Under the pieces are notes generated by a model. The model was not told the DNA's origin. It searched no databases and saw only the letters and a list, made by a program, of their open reading frames with translations. The translations under genes and the position numbers were made by a program. Of a stretch of 64,000 nt of DNA, positions 56,701 to 64,000 are shown piece after piece. Positions within the stretch are counted from its first letter, which is position 1. Each line of letters starts with the position of its first letter. Origin of the DNA: Chamaecrista fasciculata (taxonomy: Eukaryota > Streptophyta > Magnoliopsida > Fabales > Fabaceae); the NCBI GenBank assembly GCA_003254925.1, contig QANZ01014325.1, forward strand, positions 174,792 through 238,791. The letters are read 5' to 3'.

Positions 56701-59700
56701 ATTGGAGTACCTGACACTCTAACTAACCACTTGTCAGTATCTATTCTAATTGTATTCTTTTGGTGAGGTGAGGATGTTCTAATCGTATTTAATTTCAGGT
56801 ATTCATTGCTTCGGTTCATTCGAATTATGTTGACTGTAATAGGTGGCTTGGTGATTTTATCCTCTCAAAGGTGAGGGATTTTGCTTTTCAGTGTTAATCT
56901 ATTTGTTAATGAAAGAATAATAGCTTGATAGAACCTGGGAAGAAACTGTTGTTGAGCTGGTGTTGGCGTGACTTCTTTTGCCTTTGATTATTTATGTTGT
57001 GACACAATCATCTGATACCTACTAGATTGTATTGACTGTCCTAAAGGATAGTGGATTTAAGCAAGCACATTGGCTTAGAGTGGTCAAATGCTCCTCCTTA
57101 CTATTGCTACTGTAAAGAACTAAGAAGGTTTTTAATACAAGTCTACTACTGTAAAGATTGCCATGAGTGGCAATTGTGATTCTCTGTACTTCTTCAACTT
57201 CTTTAATTAATTCTCAAAATGATGGTTGTGACAATTTCAGAGTGTTGACAATGAAATTGTGTTGTGGGAACCCAAAGTGAAGGAACAGACTCCAGGAGAG
57301 GTTTGAATACTTGTCTGTTGTGTTTTCAAGTTCAATTTGTAATCTTTGATCAGTTTCTGTAAATTTCAGGGCACATCTTTATTTCTGAATGTTATTCTTT
57401 CTTTTTTTGTTAGGGTGTAGCTGACATTCTTCAGAAATACCCTGTGCCTGAGTGTGATATTTGGTTCATAAAGTTTTCTTGTGATTTCCATTACAATGCT
57501 GCTGCCATAGGTAAGAGTTACATGTTCTGTTTCTCTTTATTTTACTTTGTTTTGCAGTGAAGTCTTTAGTAGGCCCATAGTGAGGAACTGTTTGTTATGC
57601 TGCTTTTGTCCACCAGCAATTAATTGCATAGCATCTATTATTTTTATTTTTTTTGCGTGTGTAGGGTGTGGGGGGGAGAGAGGTTATGCAGGGAACTAGG
57701 GAACTTGGTTGGTAGTTTGATTTCAAGCTTTCACTGCAACTTCATATGGAGACCTTTTCCCGCATTTCTTTTTGTGTGTATCAGGTAACAGAGAAGGGAA
57801 GATTTTTGTTTGGGAATTGCAATCGAGTCCCCCAGTTCTTATTGCAAGGTTGGCTTCATTTAACTTGATTATGTCTGTCAGTGATTGTTGTTAAAATTCA
57901 GAGCAAATTACACTTCCCTCTCTTTAGAGATGCTTAAATTACACATCCATCCTTTCTATTTTCAAAATATATAACCCAAGACTGTTGGGAATCAGGCCCC
58001 AAAAAAAAAGACTGTTGGGAATATTTCCTAAAAGATTCTTAATGTCTTTTTTTTTTTTTTTATGAGTTGATATAATTTGAATTTACCAAATTATCACCAC
58101 CTTTACTATAAACCCCTAGCTCAGATCTGTCTCCATAGAAGTTTTTGAAGACCCAAAACCCACCAAACCTGCATAGTGTATACGATAAGTGGATGGAGAA
58201 GAAAATTCAAACTCCTAATTAATAAAAGACTCCTGGATTTCTGGCCAATATATGATAGTAAGAAAGGTATTTTCTATACTACCTGAGAAAAAGAAGCATG
58301 ATCTATCCACATCCTTTCCTATATTTTTCAAATTAACAACAGTGGCCAAGATATTTCTGCGAAACCACAATCAATTCTTGTGCCAAATCTGGAACTATCT
58401 ATTTATCCTTCATCTCCAATATGGATGCTGTTGTCGTTAACACTCATACACAGTCTTAATCCAAAACACACATTTAGGTTAATGGAGGCTATTTTTGTAA
58501 AAAAGTTGTGCACCCACGTATCTAAACATTGGAATAAGAAACTCTAATGGACTTAACATAATTCTAAATTTGGATGTATTCTTTGGTTTTAAGGTGAGAG
58601 TATGATTCTTCAAAATGAAGAGATTGTGTAATTGTGGCATTGCTAAGGAAAAGGAAGTGTAATTTACAGCTTAGGTATAGTTGAAATGCCAGCTGAGATT
58701 GTATTAGATCCTCTACCCAAAAGATTTCTGTGTGAAGGAAATGTTCAAATTTATGAGCTTTACATAAACAGTTCGGCTTCTAAGTTCGACACCAGGGCCC
58801 TCAACAAATATTCATTAATCATATTTTTGTCTCACTTTGTTCAGATTGTCTCACGCTCAATCAAAATCACCAATTAGACAGACTGCAATGTCCTATGATG
58901 GAAGGTAATTTCCCAGAAACTTTTACTTAATTTCCTGATAGTACCTGCAGTTTAAAACTTTTTAATTTGGTCCCATCATTAAAATTCACCTAATATATCC
59001 TTAAATTCTGCTGACAAAATTTGCTATGCATGATTCATGCCTATATTTATTAAGTGATTTGTGTGAATTAAGATGAATTAGGTTAGAAGTATGGAAATAA
59101 CAATTGGTTTACTACATGAACAAAATGGTTAAATTAATCTATTGGTTCTTATAGCTTATATCAATATTTGATTATATCCTTACAGTTTTAATTTTTGAAA
59201 TTGGTTCCCTACACATACACTTCATTTATGATTAAGCCCCTACTGAATAATGTCAAAAGTTCTTTATCCCAGAAATGATGTGATATACTGAGATGATGTC
59301 TAAACCTATATTTGAGTAAACATTCAATTAGTAAAGCTTTGTAAAAATTTGCAATCTTAGCAATTCTTTTAAAAAAAAAAGGGTAAAAAAATCAAACCGC
59401 ATTCTGTTTTGTTTGGTTAAAAATGAAGATTTTTTTTATTGTTATCTATAATTTTTTTTCCTAGAAGTTTAATGAACTTTGAATGAGTTTAGTCATCATC
59501 CTATCTTGCCACATCATTATGTTAATGGAATTTAAGTTTTTTTTTTATGGTCGGGACTCAAACACAAATAAATTGAAAATATAATATTTCAATTACAAAA
59601 CCAAGTATAAAGTATTATAGGGACTAAATTGCTAATTAAGTGACTAAGAATCACTACAATAATTTAACCCTATATTTAAGTTCTTATAATTTTACCGCAA

Positions 59701-59797
59701 AATAAATCTTAAATCTACACTGACATGTTGTAGCACTATTCTGAGTTGCTGTGAGGATGGATTGATCTGGCGATGGGATGCCGTTCCCCCAGTTTAG
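50708..59797 (+). CDS. FIE: Polycomb group WD40 protein FIE (PRC2 subunit, ESC/EED homologue)
   Basis: Thirteen exons with consistent phases: 50708-50890, 51630-51695, 51812-51934, 52473-52553, 52633-52725, 52851-52926, 55125-55204, 56799-56870, 57241-57300, 57414-57510, 57785-57848, 58845-58904 and 59734-59797, encoding 372 residues, close to the 369 of Arabidopsis FIE. FIE is the WD40 scaffold that, with an E(z)-type methyltransferase, a Su(z)12-type protein and MSI1, forms PRC2 and supports H3K27 trimethylation, repressing seed and floral programmes. The sequence shows VTNRLQEGKRPLYAVVFNF at the N-terminus, then WD repeats with SASKDESVRLWNVQTG, SCGMDNTVKIWSM, SKSVDNEIVLWEP and GNREGKIFVWEL. 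Typical FIE blocks include FPTKYVQFPVF and NYVDCNRWLGDFILSK, and the protein ends with CCEDGLIWRWD. No break is seen. Introns 6 and 7 (2.2 and 1.6 kb) are enlarged by repeats. Confidence 0.96.
53000..53520. mobile_element. 'GTACGGGTACG' repeat element in FIE intron 6
   Basis: The left part carries 'tacgggtacgggtacg' and 'ggatacgggtacgtgatacg'. The right part carries inverted relatives, 'gtacccgtacttgg' and 'ttgccgtacctatgc'. Between them is AT-rich non-coding DNA of about 300 bases. The ends (about 53000 and 53520) pair loosely as inverted repeats. I recognise no coding sequence and did not find a target duplication. Confidence 0.5.
53636..54330 (+). mobile_element. RTE-type LINE endonuclease fragment, split by a TIR element
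   Basis: The + strand at about 53638-53790 reads VEIKRLGDRIIALQLVVDRE, then FNVISAYPPQVGLGEQDK, an AP-endonuclease fragment of the plant RTE type. After a frameshift it continues as IPAEEKVFLGDL up to about 53830. A 375-bp element then intervenes. Past 54205 the endonuclease resumes as NGHVGCESRGYEGFHGGYGF until about 54310. It is non-functional and lies in FIE intron 6. Confidence 0.75.
53831..54205. mobile_element. non-autonomous TIR element inserted in the LINE fragment
   Basis: The left end TATGTTTGGATGGGG and the right end, read in reverse, TATGTTTGGGAGTTT start the inverted repeats, which continue with 'aatggagaggag' against 'gatggagaggag'. The interior has two copies of 'taacatgtgtccattcc' and no open frame of note. 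The ends abut the broken LINE reading frame on both sides, which fixes the boundaries to within a few bases. A TA may be the target duplication; the superfamily is unclear. Confidence 0.7.
54325..54680 (-). mobile_element. RTE-type LINE reverse-transcriptase fragment, inverted
   Basis: On the minus strand from about 54670 downwards the reading is KTEFMACKFNGREGD, then FKYLGTILQSKGEIEDVNHR and IQAGWMKWRKASGVICDKR, the C-terminal reverse-transcriptase region typical of plant RTE LINEs. Stops follow, but decayed family sequence goes on to about 54325. It lies head-to-head with the endonuclease fragment ending near 54310, so the two parts of a LINE are in opposite orientations. Confidence 0.75.
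57978..58022 (+). mobile_element. ultra-short poly(A)-tailed insertion with 15-bp target duplication
   Basis: aagactgttgggaat is present at 57978-57992 and 58008-58022. The 15 bases between are 'caggcccc' plus A residues. The insert matches the 'tcaggcc' plus A tail at 36078-36097 although the duplicated target differs, so these are independent insertions with the same 3' end. It lies in FIE intron 11. Confidence 0.7.
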
Positions 59798-60955
59798 CCG
59801 GCTTTCATGTGATACGAACAATCTTCTGAGAAAAAGCTTCAACTTAAGGCTCACACGGTTTTGGTTTAGTTAGTCACTATTTAATGAACCTGGTTTATTT
59901 TGCCTTTACCTGGTAACTAAAAGTTAACATCAATGTAGTTTTATGTGAGATTTCATAATAGAATTGGATGGAAGATGAAGGCTTATTTCCCTGTTGTACA
60001 TGTGCTGAACATGTGTCTGCATTCCTTTCTGTTAATATTAATCACCCTAAGATGATGGTACAGCATGGCACATGAAACTAAATCACTATGATCTAATGTA
60101 CTACGTTGAAAATGAATTTAATCGATTTTGATGCTCTTCTTATGCGCCAATTATTTGATTTATGCCTTGAATGATGGTATGTAAGTGTAAGCAACCAATC
60201 GCCATGGGAGACATTCTTATGCCAAGGATGACTAGGTAGAAAAGTTGTCTTCATTCTACCAAATGGTAGAAAGGAATTCCTTATAACGTCAGATATAGGG
60301 AGTTATCTTGTATAAACAATTAGTTGAGTGAATTTTATTGAATTATTCTTCTGGAGCCGTTTTTAATTATCTCATTAGTGCACTGTAAGACTCTTATTTT
60401 AGTTTAGATTTTTCAAATTACTTGTATAATAATTTTTATATTTCATATTTTAAATTCTTGAATTATTTTAAAAATTATAGAACTAAAATCCATCTTTTCT
60501 TTTTTCCAATTATCTAGTAATTGGATTATTTCACTATTTGTCATGGTTGGATTATCTAGTAATTAAAATGATCTAATAGTTGGAATTTTTTTTTTCCCAA
60601 TTATGTAGTATTGTAAGCTTTCCTAAACTAAATAACAAAAAACTTGTGTGTATGAAGATCCAAATCCCAAACTGTAAGGGGGTGGCTCGCTGATGATATT
60701 TCTCTGCCAGTAATTGCCTGTCGAAAGATATGGATGTTATGTAGCTGCCATCTTCTAAATTGCCAAAAATATTATGACCATTCACAACTTCAGATTACAC
60801 GTCTCTTCATTCCATGAGAGATAACAAATTGTTACACTGATAATGAGCTTGTCTCAGCCTAATAACTGGTAAGGACTTGTATGCTATACACAAAAAATAA
60901 ATTTAAATAAAAAATAACAAACCTATGGGAATAGAATGTTTATGGCACAAGTCTC
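59798..60955. other. convergent 3' flanks of FIE and the minus-strand gene
   Basis: No gene is supportable. The interval holds the 3' untranslated regions of two converging genes. Short palindromic phrases around 'ttggattat' and 'ctagtaatt' occur near 60510-60610. I see no delimited transposon and no RNA gene. Confidence 0.6.
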
Positions 60956-62972
60956 TTAAAGTTGATTGCGCAATTGCATCAATAGACTTTCCATACTCCC
61001 AATCTTCTGACGGACTTCATTCACAACAGCTAGGTGCTCAATGGAATTCTCAGAAGTGCTTACTTCAGTAATTAGAGCCAGTTTGGCTTGTGAATCCGCA
61101 ACTGCTTTCTCAAGCAATGTTAATGTTGATTCCATATTTTTGTGGCTGATTTCATTTGTGGAGTTTGTTGATTGGAAGATTCCAACAGTGCCGTCTTTGC
61201 TGGGCTTTCTAGGAGAGAAAATCTTATCAATGCCTTCACTTCCTGCAAGTATCAACCATTAATGGAAGATATAGACAGAAAAAAGAAGAGAAAATTTATT
61301 TTTTGGTCCTGAATTTGTCCCAACACTAAGATTTAATACCTGAATAATGAAAATATACTTTTTAATCCCTGATTTTTTTAAAACATTGACTATTTAGTCC
61401 CTGACATGTTATCTGTGAGGAACTAAATAGTTTATGTTTATAGTAAAATTAGGAATCAAAAAATATATTTCCAACTTCTAGAGACCAAAACATAGTTTTA
61501 GGACAAATTTAAAGACTAAAAAATAGATTTGCTCAAAGAAGAATGAGAGGAGCCAAACTAATCTGAACCAGGAACACTAGCACGAACGCGTACAGGCAAA
61601 AGACTAAAAGCAACAAAACAAACAATAGTTAAATGGAGCCAACAGCTGAATCCGATGTATAATTGGAAAGATGGATCATTAGAATCTGGAGAGTTGTCTT
61701 TATGAGGAATTTCACACATAGAATCACTTTTATCTTACCAATTGAAATTTAGTAGCAGTAATGTTCAAAGTTTAAGTGGCATCGGTTACTCTTGAACTTG
61801 AAGATCTTTCAATATTTAATCATTAGTTCTCATTTTATAGGATTATACTTACTACTTCCTAGAATCATATATGACCAGCAGATTTACTCATCAGTTCAAC
61901 AGTTACTTATTTTCAAGACACCTTTTTTTTCATAATACATTATCAGTTCATGTTGTTAAAACTGCTATAAATGGACAAATTTTAGTTCATGTTGTTAAAA
62001 CTGCTATAAATGTACCATTAAATTTTATTAACATTGTCATTTATGTGTGATTCTGGCACTTTAAATATGCCGATGTATGCAATAAAAGGAGTAAAACAAT
62101 ATAATGACATGAAATTATTTCATGTGTGACACAATTTATATTGAGACTCGAATGATTTGACTCAAATCATGTATTTTCAAAGTGCCAATTAGACACATGA
62201 TTGATCACTTTAAAATAAAAATTAAAGCCACATCGATGGAAGTTTAATAGTATGGGAATAAATTAAAATTTTTTAAATTATAATGACCTTATTTCAAACT
62301 TTTAATCTATGGGGACCAAATTGAAAATTGAATAAAATTATCAGAGCTTAAAGAGTAATTTAACCTAGAAAAAATCACTTATAGAATTGTTATTGGGGCA
62401 CTATTTTTTAATTAAATTCTACTTCGATATAAATGTCTATCATCCATCAGCAATACCGAATGCCAGATTTCTATCAAATTAAACTCAAGTTTCCTATTCT
62501 AATGATAAGAATAACCTTTGACAAATATAATTAATTAATGATTGACTGCATACCTAGGTTGCTTAATTGATCTATTGCAGATTGGCCAACAGATTCTTCC
62601 AACTTCAGTAGCCGTAAAATTCCAGCTGTTATCCGGCCCATGGAGTCAATTTCAGATTTGCACAGAAAAGCTAGGTGCTGACACTCATCCTTGGTTATAA
62701 CCACTTCTATCTGCTAAGCAAATTCTTTGTTAAAATCTTTAAAGAGAGATAAATACAGTAACCATGTACTTGAATTATCAAATTCCTAATACCGGATGTT
62801 TAACCGAGAATCTTAGGTCTTCAATCTTCCAGTGAACCATTTTTTCATCAACATTATCATCACATCGTACCAAGCCAACTTCAAAACCAGCTCCCCCAAC
62901 TGTGTCAGTAGTTGATGAAGCAATGTCCTTCTGAGTGTGAGGCTTAAAGATCTCTAACCCTTGAACTCCAAC
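60956..62972 (-). CDS. unrecognised coiled-coil protein, C-terminal part
   Basis: Three exons on the minus strand join in phase: 62972-62793, 62710-62554 and 61242-60956, giving the last 207 residues and a stop. The gene continues beyond 64000, or its next exon upstream lies in sequence I could not read as coding. The visible protein has a mixed polar stretch (EIFKPHTQKDIASSTTD), then a predicted helical part (DECQHLAFLCKSEIDSMGRI, LLKLEESVGQSAIDQL), a Ser/Pro/Lys linker (KIFSPRKPSKDG) and a final coiled coil ending EVRQKIGSMESLLMQLRNQL. There is no signal peptide or membrane segment in this part. I do not recognise the family and assign no function. It converges on FIE, with about 1.16 kb between stop codons. 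All junctions have GT-AG sites. Confidence 0.72.
61291..61530. mobile_element. foldback repeat in the last intron of the minus-strand gene
   Basis: The left arm 'aatttattttttggtcctga' with 'atttgtcc' after it pairs with the right arm 'ggacaaatttaaagactaaa' followed by 'aaatag'. Inner phrases 'tatttagtccctgaca' and 'gaggaactaaatag' also pair. It is an imperfect hairpin of about 240 bp without coding capacity. The 'ggtcc'-bounded style matches other foldback elements in this window but the sequence family is different. Confidence 0.55.
61945..62012. repeat. 29-bp direct duplication
   Basis: Two identical 29-base copies beginning 'agttcatgttgttaaaact' lie at 61945-61973 and 61984-62012, separated by 10 bases (gacaaatttt). 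They are in the last intron of the minus-strand gene. Identity of the copies suggests a recent local event. Confidence 0.8.
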
Positions 62973-64000
62973 CTGCAAGTTCAGACGTGGGGTTTGACAG
63001 AGTATGTCTAGTTAATAAGCATGGCACATAAATGAAAAACAAAGCTAACCAAAAAAAAAAGTAAACAGAGACTAGACTAAAATTATATTAAACGTTCCAT
63101 TACCAGAATATATTAGTTCAACATGCATTTCTTTTGTCAGAAATGGTACTAAAACCAATCCTAGGTCTTCACCTAACTGCTTGGGCTTTTAAGAAGTTCT
63201 TCTCGAGATTGAGAAGTTATTTATGATCAAGCGGTCAACTATTTTTTTTTTGGTTGCCCAAGGTAGCCCGATGGGCTAAGGACTAATTCTCCGCGGATCT
63301 GAGCTCCATTTAAGGGTTTGTCGCTGGCCAATTGGTTGCTGCATACGCAAGGCGGGGATCGAACCCCCGACACTTGCTTAAGCGACCTAGTGAGCTAACC
63401 ACTAGACTAACCAAGCTTGGTTACAAGCGGTTAACTATTTGATCCTTGCTGGCCCCCATTTCTTTTAAGATCCTAATCTTCTGTTATAATCCTTGACATC
63501 TTTGTGCGCTCATTCCAATATATATATAAGAAAGCACTAAGGCCTCATGCTAGTACATTTCATCCCTTCTTTTTATAATCATGCTTAATCAAGGTACGGG
63601 TATGCTCATTGTTTTATACAATATGTATTAAGTGGAATTAACCAAATGAGCCTATATAATAGTTTTTATACCACAAACACCTAAATATACATTGTATTGT
63701 ATAATAAGTTTACTAAATTGGATCTTATATGGTGTGCCAAATGGACCCTACGTGGCTAAAGATTGCACAAGGCTAAGCTACCAAATATGTAATTAAAATA
63801 TCGACCATGTTCAAATTAAAATTAAAAAAACTGACTGGAATTTAAGGGAAGCTACATTAATCCTCTTTTGAAGCTTTACCATTAGATCCAAATCAAAACA
63901 AGAATATCATTAAACGAAGACAGGTGCTTTTGACCAACAACAAAGTCCTTCTCGAAGACAGATTGAGAATATGTAATACATGCTTGGCCAATAATCTCTT
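62973..64000. other. right-edge region, probably intron of the minus-strand gene
   Basis: I find no further exon that joins in phase with the one starting at 62972. The stretch contains a full-length SINE (63241-63423). Minus-strand frames near 63870-63990 are open for about 20-30 codons but have no convincing splice context, so I left them out. Confidence 0.5.
63241..63423 (-). mobile_element. full-length tRNA-derived SINE with 17-bp target duplication
   Basis: Read on the minus strand it starts at 63423 with a tRNA-like head: 'ttggttagtctagtggttag' as the A-box region and 'gggggttcgatccccg' as a well-formed B box. A tRNA-unrelated body follows, ending 'accttgggcaacc' and a poly(A) of about ten bases. 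Direct repeats caagcggtcaactattt (63228-63244) and caagcggttaactattt (63424-63440) flank it, with one difference, as the target duplication. It is about 180 bp long. It looks like a young copy, and is the best candidate source family for the truncated copy at 14631-14712. Confidence 0.85.

Noticed and set aside
55390-56790. Possible LTR-type element in FIE intron 7
   Set aside because: The sequence looks repeat-like, but I found no paired LTRs, primer-binding site or coding domain.
63330-63423. tRNA gene on the minus strand
   Set aside because: A and B boxes are present, but the sequence continues into a SINE body with poly(A) and target duplication, so it is a SINE head, not a functional tRNA gene.

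Overview
The window is nuclear DNA of a flowering plant, almost certainly a eudicot. The genes carry GT-AG introns, the intergenic and intronic DNA is very AT-rich, and plant-type transposable elements (Copia, RTE LINE, SINE, Tourist-like and foldback elements) are everywhere. The gene set (gibberellin 2-oxidase, TBC RabGAP, COBRA-like protein, plant P-class PPR protein, FIE/ESC-type Polycomb WD40 protein) is typical of land plants. I cannot name the species from the sequence. One 18-base N gap and one isolated N show this is a draft assembly.

Layout, left to right. 1-5753: gene-free DNA with a 1.6-kb Tourist-like element carrying an internal six-unit tandem array. 5754-10002 (+): three-exon gibberellin 2-beta-dioxygenase of the C20-GA class. 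10003-13584: repeats. 13585-20708 (+): 11-exon TBC-domain RabGAP. 20709-27172: gene-free DNA rich in foldback elements and a Copia LTR remnant. 27173-30201 (+): two-exon COBRA-like GPI-anchored protein of the COBL7 type. 31742-49245 (+): an 18-exon mitochondrial-type PPR gene whose eighth intron holds a 4.2-kb antisense Copia retrotransposon, and whose second exon is tandemly duplicated. 50708-59797 (+): a complete 13-exon FIE gene, the WD40 subunit of PRC2. 60956-62972 (-): the last three exons of an unrecognised coiled-coil gene that runs off the right edge and converges on FIE.

The six genes do not form a pathway; this is ordinary plant gene neighbourhood. All five complete models were assembled by hand from open frames with phase-consistent splice sites, giving predicted proteins of 334, 450, 671, 908 and 372 residues.

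I found no unprecedented biochemical system. The most interesting signals are in the repeats. There is a set of extremely short poly(A)-tailed insertions, about 15-45 bp, each flanked by near-perfect 11-19 bp target-site duplications, next to a full-length tRNA-derived SINE. There is a Copia element with near-identical LTRs but no gag, two in-frame nonsense codons and a Glu-to-Asp change in the integrase triad. A LINE endonuclease fragment is interrupted by a TIR element, with the LINE reverse-transcriptase fragment lying inverted next to it. A foldback element of 268 bp has a perfect 10-bp target duplication. The PPR gene carries an intragenic exon duplication that keeps the reading phase.
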